This document shows, piece by piece, positions 19,779-29,130 of a DNA stretch of 64,000 bases (its first letter is position 1; the number at the start of each line of letters is the position of its first letter). The translations under genes and the position numbers were made by a program. Below the pieces are notes generated by a model that had not been told where the DNA came from, ran no database searches, and was given only the letters and a program-made list of their open reading frames with translations. Source of the stretch: Vibrio sp. RE86 (GTDB lineage: Bacteria > Pseudomonadota > Gammaproteobacteria > Enterobacterales > Vibrionaceae); NCBI RefSeq assembly GCF_013114545.1, contig NZ_VTXI01000012.1:1-64000 (forward strand), read 5' to 3'.

Positions 19779-20600
19779 TTAGCGTTTTTGCCTTTTGGTC
19801 TCGAAATGCTCACAAACTTGCTCGATCGCATTGAGCGTTCTTGGCGTAGGACGGTTTATCCAATCTGAATTTAACGACCACATATAACCATTTTTGACCG
19901 CCGATAACTGATCATGCCATTTCTGCCACATGTTTCCGTTCGCAATTGCGTGTTCAGAAGTAAAGATCACATCCGGGTTCTGAATGATGACTTGTTCCAT
20001 ACCAACCTGTGGGTAAGGCGCTGCGCTATGTTCAAATACGTTTTCACCGCCACAAAAGCTAAACACTTCACTCGGCCATTTTCCTTTCGCTAGGGTAATG
20101 ATGGGCTGTTCACTGAGTTGGTAGAAATAACGAACAGGGATCTCGGTTTGATATTGATCTTTGAGATCGGTGAGTGTTTGCCTAAAGTCGTCAGCGGCTT
20201 TTTTCCCAATACTCGGGTCATCGGCATATTGACTAAGCTGCTCAATGTTACGAGCAATATCATCAAGAGAGTGAGTTTGCGAGTAATAGATCTCTAACCC
20301 AAATTGCTCGAGCTTTTTCAGCTCACCTATTGGGTTACCTGAAGGCCAGGCAATGATGAGGTCAGGCTGAAGAGCGATGATGCGCTCAATCTTAATACCC
20401 TGATAGTTTGATACTTTTTCAAGTGACTGAGCTTGCTCTGGGTAATCACTGCGCTCGCTAACAGCAACGAGTTTATCCCCGAGACCCGCCGCATAGGCAA
20501 TCTCAGTGGCATGAGGCGCTAAGCTAATAACCCTCTCAATCGGTTTTGCATTAGTGAAGAGCGGTAGAGTGAGTGTTAATAGGGGGATTAGCTTACGCAT
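19779..20600 (-). CDS. btuF: Vitamin B12 ABC transporter periplasmic binding protein
   Basis: The 273-residue product has a signal peptide (about 1-18) and the class III binding-protein fold with an opening RVISLAPHATEIAYAAG typical of BtuF. It delivers cobalamin to the BtuCD inner-membrane transporter; btuC and btuD are not in this window. The ATG follows immediately after the stop of the cbiB-like gene, indicating one operon (mtnN-cbiB-btuF). The context with a cobinamide-processing enzyme supports corrinoid salvage. Confidence 0.92.
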   Translation of the reverse strand: MRKLIPLLTLTLPLFTNAKPIERVISLAPHATEIAYAAGLGDKLVAVSERSDYPEQAQSLEKVSNYQGIKIERIIALQPDLIIAWPSGNPIGELKKLEQFGLEIYYSQTHSLDDIARNIEQLSQYADDPSIGKKAADDFRQTLTDLKDQYQTEIPVRYFYQLSEQPIITLAKGKWPSEVFSFCGGENVFEHSAAPYPQVGMEQVIIQNPDVIFTSEHAIANGNMWQKWHDQLSAVKNGYMWSLNSDWINRPTPRTLNAIEQVCEHFETKRQKR

Positions 20601-21554
20601 TTAAAGACCTTGATAAATCAGCCCCATGATAAGGCTTTGAATAATGACCCAAGCAAACATTCTCCATGCGAGTAACTTTTGTACTTGGGCTACATGAATA
20701 GCAGAAGGTGCAATGCGGCCACCGAGTTTAGCTCTAACCGCTTTGTGCTTGTCATACATCGCAGGGCCACCCAATGAGAGCTCAAGCTTGGCACCGACTG
20801 AGACAAGCAACCAAGCCGGGCCGGGCAGTGGCCAAGACTTTGCTTGAGTCGCAATCAGCTGTGCTGTGGCTTTTGCTCGATGACCGACGGCGATAAAGAG
20901 AGAAAAGAGTCGCAAAGGGACAAAGTCGAGGACAGCGACAGCGCGAATTGCAGGAATGCCAAACGGAGCAAACTGCTGCCTAGAAGGAGACCATGCACGG
21001 GCGAGTTCCACGCTCATTCGATACATAAACGCCCCGACTCCGCCTGCGACGCCATACCAAAATAGAACCCCAACGACATTACGACCGTAAGACATAATTA
21101 AGGTTTCTGAGCCTGCTTTGCCCAAACCAAGTAGAGATAGCGGGGCAGTCGATCGGTTAACAATCGGCTTTAGCAACATCTTTGCATGCTCTTTATCTTC
21201 TCTTGCTAAGGCGGCAACAAATTGAGCGGTAAACTTATCAGTGTTACGCCAATCTATTGCGAGAAGAAGAAAAGCCAGTTCAAAGAGCTGAGGTTGCCAA
21301 ACTAAAGGTTTCAGTGCGATAAGAACAACCAGCATCGGCAGCAGCATCAATAACCAAGCCAGTGTGCCTGAAATGATACTCTGCGAGTAATTTGAGTTGG
21401 TGTTGACCTTATCAGCGAGCTGTTCGGCAAACTTGTGCCAAAGAATAGCGGGGTGGGCTTCTCGAGGGAAAGGTAGAATAAGATGAAACAACAGAGCGCC
21501 CCACAAGACAAGGAGCGCTCCGTTTGAGTAGAACTGATTGAAACTATCTTCCAT
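20601..21554 (-). CDS. cbiB: CobD/CbiB family cobalamin biosynthesis protein
   Basis: The 317-residue inner-membrane protein belongs to the CobD/CbiB family (adenosylcobinamide-phosphate synthase), which attaches the aminopropanol arm to the corrin ring. Visible features are the early HPAILWHKF segment, several membrane helices and a region with GGPAMYDKHKAVRAKLGG. It is diverged from the Salmonella enzyme, so the precise activity is inferred. It is followed directly by btuF with no gap and preceded by mtnN at 24 bp. The symbol is given by family. Confidence 0.8.
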   Translation of the reverse strand: MEDSFNQFYSNGALLVLWGALLFHLILPFPREAHPAILWHKFAEQLADKVNTNSNYSQSIISGTLAWLLMLLPMLVVLIALKPLVWQPQLFELAFLLLAIDWRNTDKFTAQFVAALAREDKEHAKMLLKPIVNRSTAPLSLLGLGKAGSETLIMSYGRNVVGVLFWYGVAGGVGAFMYRMSVELARAWSPSRQQFAPFGIPAIRAVAVLDFVPLRLFSLFIAVGHRAKATAQLIATQAKSWPLPGPAWLLVSVGAKLELSLGGPAMYDKHKAVRAKLGGRIAPSAIHVAQVQKLLAWRMFAWVIIQSLIMGLIYQGL

Positions 21555-21578
21555 GATATTTGTGCTTATCCGTTCAGG

Positions 21579-22274
21579 TTATTTAAGCAGCTCAACCATT
21601 TTTACCACCATTTCTGAAGAGCTCTGCGCTGCTAGCGGTAGGAACTCTTCAAAGCTCATTGGTGACTCTTTGTCTGCTACATCAGAGATTGCGCGTACGA
21701 CAACGAAAGGTACGTTGAACTGATGACACGTTTGAGCGATGGCTGACGCTTCCATTTCTACCGCGATCACTGATGGGAAGTGCTTGCGGATAAACTCTTG
21801 GCGTTCTGCTGTACAAACGAAAGCATCACCAGTACAGATTAAGCCACGGACCGCATGCTTGTCTTCCATCTGTGAAAGCGCTTGTTCTGCAACATCCATG
21901 AGTTTTGCATCTGCTAGGAAAGCTGCTGGCTGTTGTGCCATTTGACCCATTTCATAGCCGAATGCAGTTACGTCGGCATCGTGATGACGTACTTCAGTTG
22001 AAATTACAACATCACCCAGATTCAGCGTTGAATCGAAACCACCTGCAGAGCCTGTATTGATCACAACGTCTGGTTGGTAATCGTTTAGCAGTACTGTTGT
22101 ACCAACAGCTGCCGCGACTTTACCGATACCAGATTGTAGAAGAACTACATCAGCACCATTAAGCTGACCAGAGAAGAAAGTACAGCCTGCTTTCTTAATT
22201 TCTTGGCAGTTTTCAATAGCTTGTTTAAGAATAGAAACTTCTTGTTCCATTGCACCGATGATGCCAATTTTCAT
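21579..22274 (-). CDS. mtnN: 5'-methylthioadenosine/S-adenosylhomocysteine nucleosidase
   Basis: The 231-residue enzyme (Pfs) hydrolyses MTA and SAH to adenine and the thioribose or ribosylhomocysteine product, which feeds AI-2 signal synthesis. It matches the E. coli enzyme across its length: [10 protein letters not shown] (catalytic E12), [18 protein letters not shown] (catalytic Glu) and RAISDVAD (catalytic Asp). ATG with AGGA upstream. First gene of the minus-strand mtnN-cbiB-btuF unit and divergent from rpsO. Confidence 0.97.
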   Translation of the reverse strand: MKIGIIGAMEQEVSILKQAIENCQEIKKAGCTFFSGQLNGADVVLLQSGIGKVAAAVGTTVLLNDYQPDVVINTGSAGGFDSTLNLGDVVISTEVRHHDADVTAFGYEMGQMAQQPAAFLADAKLMDVAEQALSQMEDKHAVRGLICTGDAFVCTAERQEFIRKHFPSVIAVEMEASAIAQTCHQFNVPFVVVRAISDVADKESPMSFEEFLPLAAQSSSEMVVKMVELLK

Positions 22275-22378
22275 AGCGAATCCTGTTAATTCAAATGGGT
22301 AGGTATTAATCCGCTAAGTGTAACAGAAAAGGGAAGCAACGGAACGAATAGCAAAAATGAAATGACTCAAAGAACCTA

Positions 22379-22407
22379 TTGCTTAACCTGTGTACATCCC
22401 CTATAAT
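22379..22407 (+). promoter_or_regulatory. Sigma-70 promoter of rpsO
   Basis: TTGCTT (22379-22384) is separated by exactly 17 bp from a consensus TATAAT (22402-22407), about 75 bp upstream of the rpsO ATG. It gives rpsO its own promoter, needed here because truB is not upstream. Confidence 0.75.
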
Positions 22408-22481
22408 TCGCGCTTCCCGTGTCGGCTGAATCAGAGATTGGCTGGCACAATGTTTAACTTACTCTTATTTAGGAGAGAATT

Positions 22482-22751
22482 ATGTCTCTGAACGCAGAAA
22501 CTAAAGCAGCAATCGTTGCAGAATACGCACGTGCTGAAGGCGATACAGGTTCACCAGAAGTTCAAGTAGCTCTACTTACAGCTTCTATCAACCACCTTCA
22601 AGGTCACTTCAAAGCACACAAAGGCGATCACCACAGCCGTCGTGGTCTTCTACGTATGGTTTCTAGCCGTCGTAAGCTTCTAGACTACCTTAAAGGTAAA
22701 GATCTTGGTCGTTACCAAGAGCTAATCAAACGTCTAGGTCTACGTCGCTAA
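22482..22751 (+). CDS. rpsO: 30S ribosomal protein S15
   Basis: The 89-residue product is the size of E. coli S15 and carries its conserved core ([40 protein letters not shown]). It binds 16S rRNA early in small-subunit assembly and in E. coli represses its own translation. GGAGAG ribosome site. It is followed by a strong terminator and then pnp, as in E. coli. Upstream it has mtnN instead of the usual truB. Confidence 0.98.
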   Translation: MSLNAETKAAIVAEYARAEGDTGSPEVQVALLTASINHLQGHFKAHKGDHHSRRGLLRMVSSRRKLLDYLKGKDLGRYQELIKRLGLRR

Positions 22752-22777
22752 TTAGCGACTGCATAGCAGTTTGTTAG

Positions 22778-22802
22778 AAAAGGGGCTTTTAGCCCCTTTT
22801 TT
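22778..22802 (+). terminator. Terminator between rpsO and pnp
   Basis: A stem (AAAAGGGGCT with AGCCCCTTTT, 2-4 nt loop) and a T-run lie 27 bp after the rpsO stop. In E. coli some transcription reads through the equivalent site into pnp. Confidence 0.9.
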
Positions 22803-22941
22803 GTTGCCCGTAACTTATTTTAATTGCTATAGCTTAGCCAAATCCTATTTATACCGTTATACTACGCACGGTAAAATTCCTGTCTTGGAATTTTCTCAAC
22901 AATCACTCATAGCATTGCAGTCAACCACGTCGACCAAAAGG

Positions 22942-22995
22942 TCGCGACTATTCAAAATGAATTGATATTTTTAAGTTCATTTTCACTAGTCGCGA
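22942..22995 (+). promoter_or_regulatory. pnp leader hairpin, probable RNase III processing and autoregulation site
   Basis: In the 317-bp rpsO-pnp gap, TCGCGACTA (22942-22950) pairs with TAGTCGCGA (22987-22995). An inner AAAATGAA/TTCATTTT helix (22954-22961 with 22976-22983) extends the stem, separated by a small internal loop. In E. coli an RNase III-cleaved stem in the pnp leader mediates PNPase autoregulation; position and shape fit. I see no gene in the rest of the gap. Confidence 0.7.
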
Positions 22996-23068
22996 TTTGT
23001 AATGCCTTGAGTATCAATCAATACACTCTGAGCAAACCTCTCGGTGAGCTTGGAAACAAGGAATAACA

Positions 23069-25201
23069 ATGTTCGAAAAACCAGTTGTTAAAACGTTCCA
23101 GTACGGTAACCACACAGTTACTCTAGAAACTGGCGTTATTGCACGTCAAGCTACTGCAGCAGTAATGGTAACTATGGACGATACGTCAGTATTCGTTTCT
23201 GTAGTTGGTAAAAAAGAAGCCGTTGAAGGTCAAGACTTCTTCCCGCTAACAGTAAACTACCAAGAGCGTACTTACGCTGCAGGTAAAATCCCTGGTGGCT
23301 TCTTCAAGCGTGAAGGCCGTCCATCTGAAGGCGAAACACTAACGGCTCGTCTAATCGACCGTCCAATTCGTCCTCTTTTCCCAGATTCATTCAAGAACGA
23401 AGTACAAGTTATCGCAACTGTAGTATCTGTTAACCCAGATGTTCAGCCAGATATCGTAACTATGATCGGTACATCTGCTGCGCTTGCTATCTCTGGTATT
23501 CCGTTTAACGGTCCTATCGGTGCTGCACGTGTTGGTCATATCGACGGTCAACTAGTACTAAACCCAAGCAATACTGAACTAGATGCATCTAAGCTAGACC
23601 TAGTTGTAGCGGGTACTGAAGGTGCTGTTCTAATGGTTGAGTCAGAAGCTGACAACCTAACTGAAGAAGAGATGCTATCTGCGGTAGTTTACGGTCACGA
23701 ACAACAGCAAGTTGTTATCAACGCGATCAACGAATTCGCTGCTGAAGTTGCGACTCCTGCTTGGGATTGGGTTGCTCCAGAAGAGAACACAGCACTTGTA
23801 AACAAGATCGCTGAACTGGCTGAAGCTAAACTTGTTGAAGCTTACCAAATCACTGAGAAAATGGCGCGTTACGACCGTATCCACGCTATTGCTGGTGAAG
23901 TAAACGAAGTGCTACTTGCTGAAGACCCTGAAGCAAACACGAAAGAAATCCACACTATCTTCCACGATCTAGAGAAGACAGTTGTACGTCGTAGCATCAT
24001 CGCGGGTAACCCACGTATCGATGGTCGCGAAAAAGACATGGTTCGTGCTCTAGACGTACGTACTGGTGTTCTTCCACGCACTCACGGTTCGTCACTATTC
24101 ACTCGTGGTGAAACTCAGGCGCTTGTAACTGCGACTCTAGGTACGCAGCGCGATGCTCAAATCATCGACGAGCTAACTGGTGAGCGTAAAGATCACTTCC
24201 TACTACACTACAACTTCCCTCCATACTGTGTAGGTGAGACTGGTTTTGTTGGTTCTCCTAAGCGTCGTGAAATCGGCCACGGTAAACTAGCTAAGCGTGG
24301 TATTGCTGCAGTAATGCCATCTGTAGACGAGTTCCCATACACAGTACGTGTAGTATCAGAAATCACAGAATCTAACGGCTCTTCTTCAATGGCTTCTGTA
24401 TGTGGTACGTCTCTAGCTCTTATGGATGCAGGTGTTCCAATCAAGTCTTCTGTTGCGGGTATCGCAATGGGTCTTGTTAAAGAAGGCGACGACTTCGTTG
24501 TTCTTTCTGACATCCTTGGTGACGAAGACCACCTAGGCGACATGGACTTTAAAGTAGCGGGTACTAACACTGGTATTACTGCACTTCAGATGGATATCAA
24601 GATCGAAGGTATCACTAAAGAGATCATGCAGATTGCTCTTAACCAAGCGCAAGGTGCACGTAAGCACATCCTATCTGTAATGGATGAAGCAATCTCTGGT
24701 GCTCGTGAAGATATCTCTGAGTTCGCTCCGCGTATTCACACGATGAAGATCAGCGCTGAGAAGATCAAAGACGTTATCGGTAAAGGTGGTGCAGTTATCC
24801 GTGCTCTAACTGAAGAGACAGGTACAACTATCGAAATCGAAGACGACGGTACAATCAAGATTGCTGCAACTGAAGGTACAGCTGCGAAAGAAGCAATCCG
24901 TCGTATCGAAGAGATCACTGCAGAAGTTGAAGTAGGCCGCATCTACACAGGTAAAGTTGCTCGTCTAGCTGACTTCGGTGCATTCGTTACAATCCTTCCT
25001 GGTAAAGATGGTCTAGTACACATCTCTCAAATCGCTGACAAGCGTGTTGAGAAAGTGTCTGACTACCTAGCTGAAGGTCAAGAAGTTCAAGTTAAAGTTC
25101 TTGAAATCGACCGTCAAGGCCGTGTACGTCTAAGCATGAAAGAAGCAGTAGAAAAGACTGAAGAAGCAGCAGCTGAAGAGAAACCAGCAACTGACGCTTA
25201 A
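23069..25201 (+). CDS. pnp: Polyribonucleotide nucleotidyltransferase (PNPase)
   Basis: The 710-residue protein has two RNase PH-like domains separated by a helical domain, then a KH domain ([16 protein letters not shown], about 570) and an S1 domain (about 620-690). A short acidic tail ends the protein. PNPase degrades RNA 3' to 5' phosphorolytically and acts in the degradosome. Full length relative to E. coli (711). The AAGGA site precedes the ATG. The leader carries a large hairpin expected for autoregulation. A terminator follows the stop, so nlpI depends on read-through or its own promoter. Confidence 0.98.
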   Translation: MFEKPVVKTFQYGNHTVTLETGVIARQATAAVMVTMDDTSVFVSVVGKKEAVEGQDFFPLTVNYQERTYAAGKIPGGFFKREGRPSEGETLTARLIDRPIRPLFPDSFKNEVQVIATVVSVNPDVQPDIVTMIGTSAALAISGIPFNGPIGAARVGHIDGQLVLNPSNTELDASKLDLVVAGTEGAVLMVESEADNLTEEEMLSAVVYGHEQQQVVINAINEFAAEVATPAWDWVAPEENTALVNKIAELAEAKLVEAYQITEKMARYDRIHAIAGEVNEVLLAEDPEANTKEIHTIFHDLEKTVVRRSIIAGNPRIDGREKDMVRALDVRTGVLPRTHGSSLFTRGETQALVTATLGTQRDAQIIDELTGERKDHFLLHYNFPPYCVGETGFVGSPKRREIGHGKLAKRGIAAVMPSVDEFPYTVRVVSEITESNGSSSMASVCGTSLALMDAGVPIKSSVAGIAMGLVKEGDDFVVLSDILGDEDHLGDMDFKVAGTNTGITALQMDIKIEGITKEIMQIALNQAQGARKHILSVMDEAISGAREDISEFAPRIHTMKISAEKIKDVIGKGGAVIRALTEETGTTIEIEDDGTIKIAATEGTAAKEAIRRIEEITAEVEVGRIYTGKVARLADFGAFVTILPGKDGLVHISQIADKRVEKVSDYLAEGQEVQVKVLEIDRQGRVRLSMKEAVEKTEEAAAEEKPATDA

Positions 25202-25256
25202 TTTGGTCAATATGGGCGAATTCGTGAATTAGCCTATTTTGCTAAAAGCATGTTAT

Positions 25257-25282
25257 AAAGGGAGCATTACGCTCCCTTTTTT
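25257..25282 (+). terminator. Intrinsic terminator after pnp
   Basis: A hairpin (AAAGGGAGC with GCTCCCTTT, 5-nt loop) with a T-run lies 55 bp after the pnp stop. Confidence 0.9.
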
Positions 25283-25330
25283 ATTGGGGATGATTCTGAG
25301 TGTTAGCTCAGTGACAGGAGTATCTATACA

Positions 25331-26248
25331 GTGAAATGGTTTCAAACAGCGACGCTAAGCCTTGCGTTACTGGTGACGGCAGGTTGTGCGACAACGTCGA
25401 ATGATACTGCCCAGTGGTTATACCCTCCAATGGCTGTGCCTCTGCAAGCGAGCGTTCAGCAAGAAGTGCAAATTGCGCGTTTGTCTCAGCTTCTGCAACG
25501 TCCAGATCTTTCCAATGATGTTCGAGCTAAAATGCTTTATGAGCGTGGCAACTACTACGATAGCGTTGGCCTTCGTGATTTAGCTCGCCTTGATTACAAC
25601 CAATCATTAGCTTTGAATCCTGCTCAGCCTGATCTCTTTAACCTACTGGGTGTGTACTTTACTCAAGTCGGGGAGTTTGATGCAGCATACGATGCATTTG
25701 ATTCAACGCTAGAGCTCGCACCGAGTAATTCATACGCTGCTCGCAATCGCGCCATTGCACTTTACTACGGCGATCGTATTGATCTTGCCTTAGAAGGTAT
25801 GCAAAAGCACTACGATGAAGATCCTAACGATCCCTTCCGTGCACTTTGGCTCTACATAGTAAAAAGCGAAAAAGATGCGTTAGCTGCTCGACAAGAGTTA
25901 GAGCAAAGTTACCAGGCGCGAGATGATCAATGGGGTTGGGTTCTTGTGGCGATCACTCTGGGTGACATATCAGAAGAGCAAGCATTTAAAGCGATCTTGG
26001 CTGGAACACGCGACAATACTGTCTTAGCGCAGCGTTTAACAGAGGCTTACTTCTACTTGGGTAAGCGTTACCAAACGCAAGGCGACTTTGCCAATGCAAT
26101 CTCGCTGTATAAGCTTGCGATCTCTTTCAATGTCTTTGAATACGTTGAACACCGTTACTCCTTCCTTGAGTTGAGCCGAATATATAATCAAGTTAAAGCT
26201 GAGCACTTAGCTAAAGCCAAACAGGCCAAGGCAGAAAGTAGCCAATAA
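25331..26248 (+). CDS. nlpI: Lipoprotein NlpI (TPR protein)
   Basis: The 305-residue protein has a lipoprotein signal peptide with acceptor Cys19 (TAGC) and then tetratricopeptide repeats (for example ARLDYNQSLALNPAQPDLFN and AYDAFDSTLELAPSNSYAA). E. coli NlpI scaffolds peptidoglycan hydrolases and delivers the endopeptidase MepS to the protease Prc. GTG start with GGAG upstream. It follows pnp, as in E. coli. Confidence 0.94.
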   Translation: MKWFQTATLSLALLVTAGCATTSNDTAQWLYPPMAVPLQASVQQEVQIARLSQLLQRPDLSNDVRAKMLYERGNYYDSVGLRDLARLDYNQSLALNPAQPDLFNLLGVYFTQVGEFDAAYDAFDSTLELAPSNSYAARNRAIALYYGDRIDLALEGMQKHYDEDPNDPFRALWLYIVKSEKDALAARQELEQSYQARDDQWGWVLVAITLGDISEEQAFKAILAGTRDNTVLAQRLTEAYFYLGKRYQTQGDFANAISLYKLAISFNVFEYVEHRYSFLELSRIYNQVKAEHLAKAKQAKAESSQ

Positions 26249-26256
26249 AGTCGATA

Positions 26257-26286
26257 CAAAAAACCGCTGAAGCCAGCGGTTTTTTA
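26257..26286 (+). terminator. Intrinsic terminator after nlpI
   Basis: A stem (AAACCGCTG with CAGCGGTTT, 4-nt loop) and a T-run lie directly after nlpI and insulate the marR gene. Confidence 0.9.
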
Positions 26287-26313
26287 TTGCGTAAAACAAT
26301 TTGCTGAGTAAAA

Positions 26314-26332
26314 TAGTTAGCCTTGCTAACTA
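26314..26332. promoter_or_regulatory. MarR-type operator, copy 1
   Basis: TAGTTAGCCTTGCTAACTA is a perfect 8-bp inverted repeat around a 3-bp centre, ending 13 bp before the marR-family start codon. An identical copy lies before the MATE gene at 26771-26789. The symmetry fits a dimeric winged-helix regulator, most likely the adjacent MarR protein. Confidence 0.85.
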
Positions 26333-26345
26333 AATTGTATTTTCG

Positions 26346-26759
26346 ATGAGTTTAGAAAATAATTTGATCCAATTGGAACGCTTCTGCTCTAAAGCATGGC
26401 GAGTGTATGCGAAAGAAGATCCGTTGGCATTGCTGAGCTTTAACGAATTTGATTACTTAAAGGTGATTCAAGCTTACCCTGAGGGGGTACGAATTACAGA
26501 CTTAGCGGCAGAGATGAAAGTAACTAAGCCTTCAGCATCGAATATGGTTGCTCGATTACAGAAGAAAGGTTTGGTGACACGTATTTCATGCAATGAAGAC
26601 GCTCGTTCTAAACGGGTTGTTTTAACTGAAAAAGTGATTCAGGACTTGTCACTAGAACAAGTTGTTTATAAGGAAATTGCCCAAGCGATGAACGCAAAGT
26701 TGTCGGCTCAAGAAGCCGAGCAATTGGCGTCTCTATTGGAAAAATCATTAAAAGCTTAA
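26346..26759 (+). CDS. MarR family transcriptional regulator
   Basis: The 137-residue winged-helix protein has a recognition region (RITDLAAEMKVTKPSASNMV) and a wing with KGLVTRISCNEDARSKRVVL, both typical of MarR proteins. Members are dimers that release DNA on binding a small molecule. Identical palindromes flank it: one overlaps its promoter region, the other precedes the MATE efflux gene. It probably represses itself and the pump. There is no strong Shine-Dalgarno before ATG 26346. The inducer is unknown. Confidence 0.9.
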   Translation: MSLENNLIQLERFCSKAWRVYAKEDPLALLSFNEFDYLKVIQAYPEGVRITDLAAEMKVTKPSASNMVARLQKKGLVTRISCNEDARSKRVVLTEKVIQDLSLEQVVYKEIAQAMNAKLSAQEAEQLASLLEKSLKA

Positions 26760-26769
26760 ATTTAATTAT

Positions 26770-26790
26770 TTAGTTAGCCTTGCTAACTAA
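26770..26790. promoter_or_regulatory. MarR-type operator, copy 2
   Basis: The same 19-bp palindrome as at 26314-26332, here extended by one more base pair on each side, sits in the 42-bp gap between the marR gene and the MATE gene. It ends 11 bp before the MATE start. Confidence 0.85.
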
Positions 26791-26801
26791 AGGTGATGAG
26801 A

Positions 26802-28139
26802 ATGCAAACTTCGATCTATAAACAGTTTTGGAAATATACCATTCCCACTGTTGCCGCTATGTTGGTCAATGGCCTTTACCAAGTTGTTGATGGCATCTTT
26901 ATTGGCCGTTATGTAGGGGCTGATGGCCTTGCGGGTATTAACGTGGCATGGCCTGTCATCGGTTCTATCTTGGGCTTAGGCATGCTTGTTGGTGTGGGCA
27001 CTGGTGCCCTCGTCTCTATTCGTCAAGGAGAAGGGGATAACAACGGTGCTAAACAGATTCTTACTACGGGTCTGTTACTTTTGGTTGCCTTGATGCCAAT
27101 CGTTGCTGGTGGACTGTATCTTTTTGCTGATGATTTCTTACGTTGGCAGGGGGCTGAAGGCCGTGTGTATGAGCTTGGTTTACAGTATCTACACATATTG
27201 ATCAGTGCTTGTGTCTTTACGTTGGGCTCGATCGCAATGCCGTTCTTGCTACGCAATGACGACAGTCCGAATATGGCCACCATACTGATGGTCGTCGGTG
27301 CCGTTGTGAACATTGTCATGGACTACATCATGATTGCATTGTGGGGATGGGAGCTAAAGGGAGCAGCGATTGCAACGGCGATTGCGCAAGCGGTGGTAAC
27401 TGCCTTAGGTCTAGCTTACTTCTTCTCAGCTAAGGCGAACTTACGACTTACAATCAAAGATATGAAGCTGAAGTTCAACGTGGTTCCACAGATCTTCGCA
27501 ATAGGGACGTCTAGCTTCTTTATGTATGCCTACGGCTCAATGATGGTCGCGCTGCACAATAGCCTATTTACTCAATACGGTGATGTGTTAATCATCGGTG
27601 CGTATGCAATTTTAGGCTATATCGTGACCGTCTATTATCTCACGGTGGAAGGTGTGGCGAATGGTATGCAACCGTTGGTAAGTTACAACCACGGGGCACG
27701 TAATCAAGAGAACATTAACAAGCTGCTGAAAGTTGCGATGACAACGTCGATTGCTATTGGTATTGGCTTTGTTCTATTGCTGAACATCTTCCCACGCGAG
27801 TTTGTGTCAGTGTTTAACTCATCGGACACGCAGCTCATTGAAAATACTGTGTTGGGTATTCGCCTACACATGTTTGCGTTGTTCTTAGATGGTTTCTTGG
27901 TGGTGGCGGGCGCTTACTATCAGGCGATAAACAAAGGCAGCAAGGCGATGTTTGTGACGGTGGGGAACATGCTGATCCAATTGCCGTTCTTGTACATCAT
28001 GCCAAAATTATTTGGTGTGCCGGGTATCTGGATAGCCTACCCATTATCAAACATTGCACTCAGTGCGGTTGTGATTTTCATCCTGCTCAAAGATCTACGT
28101 CGTTATCAGGCCAGACAAACTGAACAAGTAGTTGCTTGA
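26802..28139 (+). CDS. MATE family multidrug efflux transporter
   Basis: The 445-residue inner-membrane protein has twelve hydrophobic segments in two homologous halves. Typical MATE features include the early PTVAAMLVNGLYQVVDGIFI segment. MATE pumps export cationic drugs or metabolites using sodium or proton gradients; substrates cannot be read from the sequence. I prefer ATG 26802 (AAGG nine bases upstream) over ATG 26796 or GTG 26793, which overlap the ribosome site. It follows a MarR-type gene and shares its operator. Confidence 0.92.
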   Translation: MQTSIYKQFWKYTIPTVAAMLVNGLYQVVDGIFIGRYVGADGLAGINVAWPVIGSILGLGMLVGVGTGALVSIRQGEGDNNGAKQILTTGLLLLVALMPIVAGGLYLFADDFLRWQGAEGRVYELGLQYLHILISACVFTLGSIAMPFLLRNDDSPNMATILMVVGAVVNIVMDYIMIALWGWELKGAAIATAIAQAVVTALGLAYFFSAKANLRLTIKDMKLKFNVVPQIFAIGTSSFFMYAYGSMMVALHNSLFTQYGDVLIIGAYAILGYIVTVYYLTVEGVANGMQPLVSYNHGARNQENINKLLKVAMTTSIAIGIGFVLLLNIFPREFVSVFNSSDTQLIENTVLGIRLHMFALFLDGFLVVAGAYYQAINKGSKAMFVTVGNMLIQLPFLYIMPKLFGVPGIWIAYPLSNIALSAVVIFILLKDLRRYQARQTEQVVA

Positions 28140-28173
28140 TATAAATAGTGAAACTTTGAATCAGGAATAAAAG

Positions 28174-28196
28174 AAAAGGGCTCATTGAGCCCTTTT
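28174..28196. terminator. Bidirectional terminator between MATE gene and ubiV
   Basis: The symmetrical stem AAAAGGGCTC / GAGCCCTTTT lies between convergent genes and can end both transcripts. Confidence 0.85.
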
Positions 28197-28217
28197 GCAT
28201 TATTAGGTTAACAGACC

Positions 28218-29108
28218 CTAGATATTTTTCACTTCTAGGCCGGCTAATTGGTGCCAGTAGCCATTACATTGGCGGCTCTCTATCTTAGCTGGGTTAAGGC
28301 CGCTTTCGTTGGCGCGGAACTTATCCATCTGTGAGAAGGTATCAACCCCTAGTGGACTCAAACGCACGACATCTACTAAGCCTTGCATGCTTGGTAAGTC
28401 GTTGATTAAATTGTAGCAATAACCTGATTGAGTCTGGATGCCGTTGAGGTTGAAAACTTCTTGTCCCTCTTGGCTACTCACTTGTATCCCCGTTGGGTAT
28501 TTGATGCAGCAAGTCTCACAATCATCCTTTGCCTTGTTCTCAGCGCGGGCAGTAAAGCAGCGTGCAGAGTAGGCGAGAGGCAAGTAACCATGGCTGAACA
28601 CTTCTACCTCAAACTGATTGCGGATATTGAGCTCTTCACACTGTGTCATTACGTTAGATAGCCATTCACGTGACAGCTCTACAGGCATACACCAGCGCAT
28701 CATCCCTTGCTTGAGGAACAAATTAAGCGTGTGGGCATTGTAGGTATTGACTGCAGGACCCACGACAAAGGGAACTTTGTTTTCATGAGCAAGTTGGATA
28801 GCGGATACATCGTTAGCTTCTATGGCGAAGTCACCATTATCGATGTACTTCTTCATGATATTGACTTCACTCGGTGCTTCAAGCAGTGCCATGGTCGACA
28901 GGACGACTTGTTTACCCGTAGTACTTAGCTCTTTTGCAATATCAAACCAGTGAGCAGGCTTCATTTCTCGACGCTTGGAGCAGACGCTTTCACCAAGGTA
29001 GATGATGTCAGCTGAGCTATTTTTGGCTTGATTGTAAAAGTCTTCAACGTCTTGCTTAGGCCAGAAATAAAGCAATGGGCCAAGGGCGTATTTCATTGTG
29101 TTTTCCAT
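28218..29108 (-). CDS. ubiV: Oxygen-independent ubiquinone biosynthesis protein UbiV (U32 family)
   Basis: The 296-residue protein matches E. coli UbiV (YhbV) across its length ([48 protein letters not shown]). Four conserved cysteines, one in SVCSKRR and three in the last motif, ligate a 4Fe-4S cluster in the known protein. With UbiU it performs O2-independent hydroxylation of the ubiquinone ring. I chose ATG 29108, which has GGAG seven bases upstream; ATG 29096 would also fit the family. It follows ubiU by 22 bp. Confidence 0.94.
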   Translation of the reverse strand: MENTMKYALGPLLYFWPKQDVEDFYNQAKNSSADIIYLGESVCSKRREMKPAHWFDIAKELSTTGKQVVLSTMALLEAPSEVNIMKKYIDNGDFAIEANDVSAIQLAHENKVPFVVGPAVNTYNAHTLNLFLKQGMMRWCMPVELSREWLSNVMTQCEELNIRNQFEVEVFSHGYLPLAYSARCFTARAENKAKDDCETCCIKYPTGIQVSSQEGQEVFNLNGIQTQSGYCYNLINDLPSMQGLVDVVRLSPLGVDTFSQMDKFRANESGLNPAKIESRQCNGYWHQLAGLEVKNI

Positions 29109-29130
29109 TCTATTCTCCACAGTTGAAGCT

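Noticed and set aside
22771..22965. 64-codon plus-strand frame between rpsO and pnp
   Set aside because: It overlaps the rpsO terminator and the pnp leader hairpin and lacks a ribosome site.
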